Below are positions 1-7,213 of a DNA stretch of 64,000 nt, one piece after another. Numbering within the stretch: the first letter of the stretch is position 1; the number at the start of each line of letters is the position of its first letter. Position numbers and translations under genes: made by a program. Source of the stretch: Anaerolineales bacterium (GTDB lineage Bacteria > Chloroflexota > Anaerolineae > Anaerolineales > UBA6663); NCBI GenBank assembly GCA_020850595.1, contig JADZEK010000090.1, forward strand, positions 1-64,000, in the 5' to 3' direction. The notes under the pieces were generated by a model, which was not told the origin of the DNA, searched no databases, and saw only the letters and a program-made list of their open reading frames with translations.

Positions 1-452
1 ATCATGCCCAGGCCCGCCGCCGCTTGGATGCTGACCCGGGCCAAGCCTTGACCCTAATTCTCGGACTTTAAGAAAGCCCTGAGGGCAATTGCATCTAAAC
101 TGCGCTTGGGACCGATCAGTCCTATTTTGCCTGTCATTCCGAAGTACCCATGGCGCCCTGCGCCAGCCCCCATGGCAGAAACTAGCTTGCCCTAACCCAT
201 CCGCTGGAAGTGTAGAGCCGCTCAATTGAGCGGCCGCCGCCGGCTATCAAATGAGTTTAGTTTCTGAGCAACCCGGCCACAGGTCGGTCATCCTGGCGTA
301 GCCTTGTGGCCGGTGACGCGCAGCGTCCCGGGTATTGATAGCTGGTGACCAATTTCTGCCCCACTCTTGGCACTCTTCAGCGAACGGAATTAAGATGCAA
401 TTACCCTGAATATGTCCGCGCAAAAGCTGATCAAGCGCTCCCCGGCCGCGGT
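1..452. other. Left-edge stretch without a convincing gene
   Basis: I see no gene with good codon structure here. A short open frame on the plus strand runs from the window edge to a TGA at 49-51 and could be the last 16 codons of an upstream gene, but nothing in it is recognisable. The only structured element is the palindrome at 217-234. Base composition is lower in GC than the genes that follow, as expected of intergenic DNA. Confidence 0.4.
217..234. repeat. Perfect 18-bp palindrome
   Basis: GCCGCTCAATTGAGCGGC is a perfect inverted repeat with no loop. There is no T-run on either side, so it does not look like an intrinsic terminator. It could be a dimeric protein-binding site or chance; no gene start lies directly next to it. 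Confidence 0.25.
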
Positions 453-1100
453 TCACAACTTCGCCAGCAATTGTTTCTTCTTCTGCTGGAATTCCTCCTC
501 GGTCAGCACACCGCTTTGGCGCAGGGCATCGAGCTGGCCGAGCAGCCCCGGCAGATCGGCCGCGCCGTTGGCGGCCGCCGGCCGCGCGCTGGACCGCAGC
601 GTCCCGCTGTCCAGCGCGTGCTTGGCATTCAGCATGGCCGTCTTGAACTGGATCGGCCGCGCAATGGTCTTGAACTTGTTAACCCCCAACTCGCTGCCGG
701 TCAAGATTTCCACATCGCCATAGTCCAGCACCCGCCCCCACATACTCTGCTCCAGCTTTACGTCGTTGACTTTTTCCAGCGAGGAGTCAGTGACGTCCTT
801 GTTGAACACGCCTTCGAGGAAGATGACGCGCCGGTCGGTGACGACGTATTTGCGGTTGTACCATTCGAGCGCGTCGTGCGATAAGCTGATCAACGGCAGC
901 AGCAGCAGCAGGTAGCCGAGCGCTACCAGCGGCCCGGCGATAGGGAACACGAGCAATAGGGTGATCAGGACGATCAACGCCAGCGACAGCAGCAGCTCTG
1001 AGGCCACCTCTCTCACGAGCACCAGCCAATGGCGGTGTGTGATGTGCAGGATGCGCTCATCCTTGGCCAGCAAGCTTTGCAGATAAGAGTCGTTGGTCAT
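453..1100 (-). CDS. PH-domain (bPH2/DUF304-like) membrane protein with C-terminal SHOCT motif
   Basis: This 215-residue protein has an N-terminal soluble stretch, two adjacent hydrophobic segments (about residues 35-75) and then a bacterial PH-like domain whose core reads YVVTDRRVIFLEGVF, typical of the YdbS/DUF304 group. The last 30 residues (LLGQLDALRQSGVLTEEEFQ) form a SHOCT module, a short helical oligomerisation motif. The function is not established in this family; a membrane-associated structural or sensing role is inferred. The frame stays open upstream to 1133, but the ATG at 1100 is preceded by GAGG at a usable distance and gives the usual family N-terminus. It lies 81 bp downstream of the beta-helix gene on the same strand and could be cotranscribed with it. 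Confidence 0.8.
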   Translation of the reverse strand: MTNDSYLQSLLAKDERILHITHRHWLVLVREVASELLLSLALIVLITLLLVFPIAGPLVALGYLLLLLPLISLSHDALEWYNRKYVVTDRRVIFLEGVFNKDVTDSSLEKVNDVKLEQSMWGRVLDYGDVEILTGSELGVNKFKTIARPIQFKTAMLNAKHALDSGTLRSSARPAAANGAADLPGLLGQLDALRQSGVLTEEEFQQKKKQLLAKL

Positions 1101-1181
1101 GTTTGGTTCTACCTCGGTCGGCCGCGCCGGCATACGCCCCTGCCCACCAGTGTAGGCCCGGCCGCCGGAGTCCGCAACTGC

Positions 1182-2690
1182 CTAGCGCGTGGAGATGGGC
1201 GCGTACAACCAGCGGATGACGATTTCATCCGCGCCGATGTCGGGCGCCGGGCCATGTGGCCGCACATCGCCCTGGAAATCAATCAGCACGCCCACCCCTG
1301 CGCCGGTGTCCTCGGCGGCCGACCCGGGGCTGATCGTTCCCTCGCTCGTGAGCAAGGCGGCCCCGTCCAGGCTGCTGCTCTCGGCGGCCGTGCCGTGCGC
1401 GCCCACGTTGGCGTCAAACAGCGTATGGTTGGCGGCCACGCTGTCCGACAGCGGGTAGTCGCGCCGGATGCCCGTATCCACGCCCGAGATGAGTGTGTTG
1501 GTCAGCGCCATAGTCACATAGCCGCTGGTGACGTGCACGCCATTGTCGCCGGCGATGCCGACCAACGTATTGTGCGCCAGTTGCACGGACAGCGGTCCCC
1601 CGGAAAACCCAAAGGCCCTGACGACATCGGTTCCACTGTCCATGACGATGTTGTTCACCAGGCGCACCAGCCAGGTCGGGAAGCCGTTGACGATGTCCAC
1701 TCCAATGGTGGTGGCGTTGTCGTGCACCTGGTTGCTGTTCAGCAGGCCGCTGGCAAAGCCGATATAGAGCGTCGATTCGCCGGTGTTGCCCGTAAACAGG
1801 TTGCGTGAAATCGTCGGGTAGGCATACCAGGTATACAGCGCCGCCCCATAGCTGGCGGTGTTGCTCGTGAACTGGTTGTCGGTCACCTGAGCATAGACAA
1901 AAGATCCCAACGCCACAGCTCCGCCCCAGGGTGCGCCCTCGTTGGCAATGAAAGTGTTGTTGCGCACGGTGATGGTCAACCCACTATCTAGCGCTAATGC
2001 GCCGCCGATGCCCTGGTAGACCAGCGTCGCCACGTTGCTCAGGAAGACGTTGCCGCTGATGACGGTATAGTTGGCCTGGTTGGCGTACAGCCCGCCGCCG
2101 GCGCCCTGCCCATAAGCGGTGGCCGTCATGAGCGCTGTGTTGCCGATAAACCGGTTGTCGTAGATGCGGGCATGCGCGTTTTGGATGAAGACGCCGCCGC
2201 CGCAGCCCTTGGCGCTGCCTTGCAGGCAGCCCAAGGCCAGGCCGGTGGCATTGCCGCGCGTAATGATGAAACCAATGATGGTCGGGGTGATGTCGCCCGT
2301 GATGCCGACCACGCGCCGGGCCGTCTCGCCATCCAGCGTCGTCGGGTGGGCGGCCGGGCTGATCTCGAGATCGCCGATCGCGCTGCCGTTCCACCCGGCC
2401 AGCAGCGTGATTGATTTCGTGATGCTGATCACCGCCGGGCCGGTGCCCGTATAGGTGCCGCCCGCCACAATGATGGTGTCGCCATTGTTTGAGTTGGCGA
2501 CAGCCGTTTGCAGCCGGCACGGGACGAGCGACGAACAGCCCACCCCCGAGCCGTTGACCGCAACATACCGCGTCGTCGCTAGCGGTTCAGCCCGCGCTAA
2601 GCGCACGCCCAGCATGAGCGTTACCAGGGCCAGACCAGCCAGGCAGATGGGCAAGAGCAGGAGCACGGGCCGGGCGGGTTGAGCGCGCAT
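1182..2690 (-). CDS. Secreted right-handed parallel beta-helix repeat protein
   Basis: This 502-residue protein starts with a signal peptide (basic MRAQPARP, then a long hydrophobic core ending around ARA at residues 31-33). The rest is made of short repeats with regular N-N-T-F, NxFxxN and G-G-G/V-x-I patterns, as in pectate-lyase-like parallel beta-helices (PbH1 repeats). The N-terminal part carries the CSSLVPCRLQTAV segment seen in polymorphic-outer-membrane-type and choice-of-anchor beta-helix proteins, and the C-terminus ends in the DIGADE motif common in these secreted Chloroflexi and Bacteroidetes proteins. The start at 2690 has AGGAT eight bases upstream; the open frame extends 94 codons further but without a ribosome site. 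No catalytic residues can be assigned, so a surface adhesion or polysaccharide-binding role is only a guess. Confidence 0.85.
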   Translation of the reverse strand: MRAQPARPVLLLLPICLAGLALVTLMLGVRLARAEPLATTRYVAVNGSGVGCSSLVPCRLQTAVANSNNGDTIIVAGGTYTGTGPAVISITKSITLLAGWNGSAIGDLEISPAAHPTTLDGETARRVVGITGDITPTIIGFIITRGNATGLALGCLQGSAKGCGGGVFIQNAHARIYDNRFIGNTALMTATAYGQGAGGGLYANQANYTVISGNVFLSNVATLVYQGIGGALALDSGLTITVRNNTFIANEGAPWGGAVALGSFVYAQVTDNQFTSNTASYGAALYTWYAYPTISRNLFTGNTGESTLYIGFASGLLNSNQVHDNATTIGVDIVNGFPTWLVRLVNNIVMDSGTDVVRAFGFSGGPLSVQLAHNTLVGIAGDNGVHVTSGYVTMALTNTLISGVDTGIRRDYPLSDSVAANHTLFDANVGAHGTAAESSSLDGAALLTSEGTISPGSAAEDTGAGVGVLIDFQGDVRPHGPAPDIGADEIVIRWLYAPISTR

Positions 2691-2991
2691 GGTGATCCTT
2701 GATATGCCGGCAAACGCCGCTTGTTGTATGGAGCGAGTGTGGTGTGGCCAGGCTGGCGGGCCGCCTAGCCCATTACAATAACATGGATTTCCCCCGGCCG
2801 GGTCTCGCTCTTTGGTAATTCGTTTTCGGACCGCCTGCGCCCGGCGGCGGCCGCAGCCGCCAAGCGGAGACCAATCGGCTCCATTTCCACGCTGACATCC
2901 GCCTGACACGTCTGCAAATGCCATTGACTCTAATTGCCGACTGGTAGTATCCTTTTTCGAGAAACTAGACACTTGTAGATTAGATTGCGCT
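2691..2991. other. Divergent intergenic region between beta-helix gene and padR
   Basis: About 300 bases separate the two divergent genes. The plus-strand promoter of padR lies at its right end. An open frame continuing the beta-helix gene upstream to 2972 covers this region on the minus strand but is composition-driven and lacks a start signal. I see no other feature. Confidence 0.5.
2924..2950 (+). promoter_or_regulatory. Probable promoter of padR and the ABC exporter genes
   Basis: TTGACT (2924-2929) and TAGTAT (2945-2950) are separated by 15 bp, slightly short of the optimum. The downstream leader has short TAGA-type repeats (around 2966-2984) where a PadR dimer could bind, but no clean ATGT-N8-ACAT site is present. 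Confidence 0.4.
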
Positions 2992-3594
2992 ATGTCCGTT
3001 CGTTACGCCCTTTTGGGCCTGCTGGCCCAACACCCCCGCCACGGCTACGAGCTTCACGCCGCCTTTGAGGCCGTGGTCGGCGGCGAACGCATCTGGGACG
3101 TTAAGCCCGCCCAAATCTACACCACGCTGGCCCGATTGCAAGACGGCGGCCTAGTTTCACCGGAAGCTGTGAAGCAGGACGGCGGCCCCGAAAAGCGCAT
3201 CTATGCGTTGACGGCCAGCGGCCGTACCGAACTTGATCAGTGGTTCGACTCCGGCGTTGACCGCGAACATCATCGCGACGAGTTCTTCGTCAAGCTGATG
3301 CTCAGCCTGGCGATGCCCGAGATCAACCCGCGCCGAGTGATCCAAAACCAGCGGCTGCGCTTGTTCAAGGACCTGCACAGCCAGACGGCTGCCCGGGCGC
3401 GCCTGAACCCCAAGACCGGCCTGGCGCAGATCCTTTTGTTTGACAAGGCGATTATGCATCTGGAGGCCGACTTACGCTGGCTGGATATGGTCGAAGCGCG
3501 GCTGGAGGACGTGCAGCGCCAGCCGCTGCCGCAGCCGGAGGCGCGCCCGCGCGGCCGCCCGCGCAAGCCGCGCGCCGGCCCCACGCCGGCCTAA
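2992..3594 (+). CDS. PadR-family transcriptional regulator
   Basis: This 200-residue protein has the PadR winged-helix domain at residues 1-80 (LLGLLAQHPRHGYEL, then YTTLARLQDGGLV and KRIYALTASGRTEL), followed by a helical Vir-like C-terminal dimerisation region and a basic, proline-rich tail. PadR proteins are usually repressors released by small molecules. It lies directly upstream of an ABC exporter, the classic arrangement in which PadR controls a drug or peptide efflux pump and itself. A stem-loop sits between it and the ATPase gene at 3602-3628. Confidence 0.9.
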   Translation: MSVRYALLGLLAQHPRHGYELHAAFEAVVGGERIWDVKPAQIYTTLARLQDGGLVSPEAVKQDGGPEKRIYALTASGRTELDQWFDSGVDREHHRDEFFVKLMLSLAMPEINPRRVIQNQRLRLFKDLHSQTAARARLNPKTGLAQILLFDKAIMHLEADLRWLDMVEARLEDVQRQPLPQPEARPRGRPRKPRAGPTPA

Positions 3595-3601
3595 GCGTTG
3601 T

Positions 3602-3628
3602 CAGGGGGCGCTGACCGGCAGCGCCCTG
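3602..3628 (+). other. Stem-loop between padR and the ABC ATPase gene
   Basis: GGGCGCTG (3606-3613) pairs with CAGCGCCC (3619-3626) around an ACCGG loop. No T-run follows, so it is more likely an mRNA stability or processing element than a terminator. Confidence 0.35.
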
Positions 3629-3680
3629 GAACTGTGCGGGTTCGGCGCCGGGCATAGCCGGCCCGCTCGGGAGGACCGAC

Positions 3681-4424
3681 ATGGCTTTGATTCAGGCAAC
3701 TCAACTCACAAAAATCTATGGCCGCGGCGAAACCGCCGTCACCGCGCTCGACCACGTGAACCTGAGCGTTGACGCGGGCGAGTTTGTGGCGGTGATGGGC
3801 CCGAGCGGCTGCGGCAAATCTACCCTGCTGCACCTCCTGGGCGGCCTCGACCGTCCGACCTCCGGCCAGGTGGTGATTGACGGCCACGACCTGAGTGTTT
3901 TGAGCGATTCGGCGCTGACCGAACTGCGCCGCCGCAAGCTGGGGTTTGTGTTCCAATTCTTCAACCTCATCCCCGTGCTCACCGCCGCCGAGAACGCCGC
4001 CCTGCCGCTCACGCTGGACGGCCAGGCCAACGGCCCCGCCCATGCGGCCGCGGTGAGTTGGCTCAAGCAGGTGGGCCTGGAGAACCGGCTCGCCAGCCGC
4101 CCCGACCAGCTTTCCGGCGGGCAGCAGCAGCGCGTGGCGATTGCCCGCGCCCTGGCGGCCGAGCCGACCCTGATTTTGGCTGACGAGCCGACCGGCAACC
4201 TAGACACCCGCGCCTCCGACGAGATCGCCGGCCTCCTGCGGCAGGTGTCGGACGAATGGGGCCGCGCCGTGGTCATGGTGACCCACGACCCGCGCATCGC
4301 CGCGTACGCCGACCGCATTGTCTTCCTAAAAGACGGCGCGGTGGTGGACGATACGCGCCTGGCCGGGCAGGGGGCGGGCAAGTCGCAACTGGTGGCCGAC
4401 CATCTTTCGGCCCTCACGGCCTGA
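3681..4424 (+). CDS. ABC transporter ATP-binding protein (MacB/LolD type)
   Basis: This 247-residue nucleotide-binding subunit has Walker A GPSGCGKST, the Q-loop FQFFNLIP typical of the MacB/LolD/FtsE branch, signature LSGGQQQR, Walker B LILADEPT and the H-loop VTHDPR. It would energise the FtsX-type permease encoded 9 bp downstream, forming a mechanotransmission-type exporter or lipoprotein/peptide transporter in the membrane. The ATG at 3681 has GGAGG seven bases upstream. Control by the adjacent PadR protein is inferred from position. Confidence 0.95.
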   Translation: MALIQATQLTKIYGRGETAVTALDHVNLSVDAGEFVAVMGPSGCGKSTLLHLLGGLDRPTSGQVVIDGHDLSVLSDSALTELRRRKLGFVFQFFNLIPVLTAAENAALPLTLDGQANGPAHAAAVSWLKQVGLENRLASRPDQLSGGQQQRVAIARALAAEPTLILADEPTGNLDTRASDEIAGLLRQVSDEWGRAVVMVTHDPRIAAYADRIVFLKDGAVVDDTRLAGQGAGKSQLVADHLSALTA

Positions 4425-4433
4425 GAGGCGGCC

Positions 4434-6992
4434 ATGCTAACTCTCACGTTGGCCTGGCGCTATCTCGCCGGCCGCAAACTGCGCTCCACCCTGACCACCC
4501 TGGCAGTGGTCTTCGGCGTGTTCATCCTGTTTGCCATGAACATCATCCTGCCCACGTTTCTGGCGGCGTTTCAGGCGAACGCCATGGCCGCCTCGAACCA
4601 GGTAGACCTGACGGTGTCATTGGCGACCGGCGGTACGTTTGATCCAGCGGTGCTGGATACGATTGCCAACACCCAGGGGGTGCGGGCGGCAACCGGCCTG
4701 CTCAGCCGGCCCGTTAACCTGCCGCTTGACTTCTATGATAACGACCCGCAGACGACCGATACCGTGAGCACCCTCACGCTGGTAGGCGTGGACCTCGGCC
4801 CCGAGCATTCTGTTACGACTCTGCGCAACACCCAGGTGACCTCCGGCCGGTACCTCGAAGCCGGTGACACCACTCAGGCCATCATCAGCGCCGGCCTGGC
4901 CGACGCCCTGGGTCTGCGGCTGGGCGGCACGCTGCGGCTGCCTTCGACCAACGGCGTGACCGACCTGCAAATCGTCGGCCTGCTGCCGGGGAGCGCCGCC
5001 ACCGGCAACGAGCAGGTGCTGGTGACGCTGGCCGAAGCCCAGTCGCTGCTGGATCTGCCCGACCGCCTCAACGTGGTGGAGGCGAACTACGCCGCCACCG
5101 ACGCGGCGGCGCGCACGGCCACCACGGCGCGCGTGCAGGCCGCGCTGGGTGACGACTACGTGGCGGGGGCGCTGTCTGACGACACCGACCTGATTGCCAG
5201 CATCAAGGTCGGGCAGGCCGCCATGAGCATGTTTGGCGTGGCGGCCCTGATCATGGGCGGCTTCATCATCTTCAACACCTTTCGCACGGTGGTGGCCGAG
5301 CGCCGCCGCGATATCGGCATGCTGCGGGCCGTCGGCGCCGGCCGCCGCACCATCATCGGCCTGATCCTGGCCGAAGGCTTGCTCCAGGGCCTCATCGGCA
5401 CGGCCGTGGGCATGGGGTTGGGTTACCTGGCGGGCGTGGGCCTGCTGGGGCTGTTCGCGGGCATGCTGCAAACTTTCGTCCATTTGCAAATCGGCGCGCC
5501 CGTCGTCCAGCCCGCGCTCGTGGTCACCACCATCCTGCTGGGCGTTGGGGTCACGCTACTGGCGGGGTTGCTGCCGGCCATCTCGGCCACGCGTGTCACC
5601 CCGCTCGATGCGCTGCGCCCCGCCCCGGCTGAAGTGGAGCAGCGCGCGGTGGGGCGCGGCGCGGTCATAGGCGGCGCGCTGCTGCTGGCTGCGCTGTTGG
5701 CGCTGATCTCGGGCAACACCGGGCTGGCCGGCCTGGGCGCGCTGCTGCTGCTGGCCGGGCTGGTGCTGGTGGGGCCGGCGCTGGTGCGGCCCGTGGCCGG
5801 CGTCTTTAGCGTCCTGATCAGCGCGCTGTATGCTCGCGAGGGCACCGGCCGCCTGGCGCTGGGCAACCTTTCGCGCCAGCCAACCCGCGCCGCCATCACG
5901 GCCAGCACCACCCTGATCGCCCTGGCGCTGATCGTGGCCGTGGCCGGGATGCTGACGAGTTTTGAGGTGGGCTTCTTGAGCGTGCTGCGCGCCACGCTGG
6001 GCAGCGACTACCTGCTCATTCCGCCGGCCATTGCGGTCTGGAGCAACGACGTGGGCGCGAAAGCCCAGTTGGCCGAGGATATTAGCGCAGTGCCGGGCGT
6101 GGCGCTGGTGAGCTCGCTGCGCTTCGCGCCGAGCGCGGCGAACGGTACGCCGCTCTCGCTGCTGGGTGTGGACCCACGGACATACCCCCAGGTGGCACAG
6201 CTTAAGTTCGACGCCGGCGACCCGCCAACGGCCTTCGCCGCGCTGCAAAGCGGGCGCGCGCTGATCGCCAACGGCGTGCTGGCCACCGCCCTCCAGCTCA
6301 AGGTGGGCGAGGTGATCCCGCTGACGACGGCGAACGGGCCGCAAAACTACACCGTGGTGGGCATCGCCGGCGACTACATGAACGCCAAAGTGCTGACGGC
6401 CTGGACCTCGCAGGCGAACCTGGCCGCCGACTTCAACTCGACGGCCGACATCTTCTTGCAGTTCGACCTGGCGCCGGGCGCAGATGCGGCCGCGGTGGAG
6501 GCGCGGGTCGGTGCGCTGCTGGAGGCCTACCCGCAGTTCCACCTGGTCTCGAGCGATGCCTACTACCAGGAGAACGCCACGCTCTTCAAGCAAGTGTTCG
6601 CCGGGTTGTACGTGCTCTTCGTCGTGCTGGCGCTGCCGTCGCTCATCGCCATCCTGAACAGCCTGGCCATCGGCGTGATCGAGCGCACCCGCGAGATCGG
6701 CATGCTGCGCGCGGTGGGCGCGACCCAACGGCAGGTCTCGCGTATGATCATGGTCGAGGCGCTGCTACTCTCTGCTCTGGGCACGCCGCTGGGGCTGCTG
6801 GGCGGGCTGTACCTCGGCTATGTCCTCACCCAGGCGCTGTCGCGGGCGGGCTATCAGGTAGATTACTTCTTCCCCTACCAGGGCCTGCTGGTGGCGCTGG
6901 CCATCGGCCTGCTGTGCGGCGTGGCGGCGGCGCTGGCGCCCGCCCGTCAAGCGGCGCGCCTGGAAGTCGTGCGCGCGCTCCGCTACGAGTGA
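4434..6992 (+). CDS. ABC transporter permease, two FtsX domains (MacB-like)
   Basis: This 852-residue membrane protein starts with one transmembrane segment (residues about 18-40), a large extracytoplasmic MacB-PCD-like domain, then a three-helix FtsX domain (around 260-400). A second unit repeats the plan: another long external domain (about 510-720) and a C-terminal FtsX domain (about 725-850). Both FtsX units carry the family motif ERRRDIGMLRAVGA / ERTREIGMLRAVGA, direct evidence of the internal duplication. This is the long single-chain form of the permease, which may work with a dimer of the ATPase encoded just upstream. The substrate cannot be read from the sequence. Confidence 0.93.
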   Translation: MLTLTLAWRYLAGRKLRSTLTTLAVVFGVFILFAMNIILPTFLAAFQANAMAASNQVDLTVSLATGGTFDPAVLDTIANTQGVRAATGLLSRPVNLPLDFYDNDPQTTDTVSTLTLVGVDLGPEHSVTTLRNTQVTSGRYLEAGDTTQAIISAGLADALGLRLGGTLRLPSTNGVTDLQIVGLLPGSAATGNEQVLVTLAEAQSLLDLPDRLNVVEANYAATDAAARTATTARVQAALGDDYVAGALSDDTDLIASIKVGQAAMSMFGVAALIMGGFIIFNTFRTVVAERRRDIGMLRAVGAGRRTIIGLILAEGLLQGLIGTAVGMGLGYLAGVGLLGLFAGMLQTFVHLQIGAPVVQPALVVTTILLGVGVTLLAGLLPAISATRVTPLDALRPAPAEVEQRAVGRGAVIGGALLLAALLALISGNTGLAGLGALLLLAGLVLVGPALVRPVAGVFSVLISALYAREGTGRLALGNLSRQPTRAAITASTTLIALALIVAVAGMLTSFEVGFLSVLRATLGSDYLLIPPAIAVWSNDVGAKAQLAEDISAVPGVALVSSLRFAPSAANGTPLSLLGVDPRTYPQVAQLKFDAGDPPTAFAALQSGRALIANGVLATALQLKVGEVIPLTTANGPQNYTVVGIAGDYMNAKVLTAWTSQANLAADFNSTADIFLQFDLAPGADAAAVEARVGALLEAYPQFHLVSSDAYYQENATLFKQVFAGLYVLFVVLALPSLIAILNSLAIGVIERTREIGMLRAVGATQRQVSRMIMVEALLLSALGTPLGLLGGLYLGYVLTQALSRAGYQVDYFFPYQGLLVALAIGLLCGVAAALAPARQAARLEVVRALRYE

Positions 6993-7025
6993 CCTGAGCG
7001 GGCGGCTTGCTGCTCCGGTGACGAT

Positions 7026-7077
7026 GCGGGCCGGTCGGCCGAGAAGTATGCTCGACCAGTGACCGGCCCGCTTGTTT
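7026..7077 (+). terminator. Probable terminator after the ABC exporter genes
   Basis: GCGGGCCGGTC (7026-7036) and GACCGGCCCGC (7061-7071) form an 11-bp stem, and the interior also pairs partly (GGCCGAG with CTCGACC). TTGTTT follows. Confidence 0.5.
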
Positions 7078-7213
7078 CCCCTGGGCGCTAGACTCCGCTC
7101 AGGGGCTGGGGCGTTGGCCCCGCGCCGTTGGCAACGATGCGGCGGGCAGCAGCAGGCCTGGACCAAGACGCCGCCCTTCGCGGCGGCGCAAACCCGTGTA
7201 GAATACCAGTTCT

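Noticed and set aside
1-51. C-terminal tail of an upstream gene ending at TGA 49-51
   Set aside because: Sixteen codons without recognisable sequence; equally likely to be non-coding.
3001-3007. CGTTACG (reverse complement of the CGTAACG unit) at the start of padR
   Set aside because: Single occurrence inside coding sequence for Arg-Tyr-Ala; no second unit at the 12-bp period.
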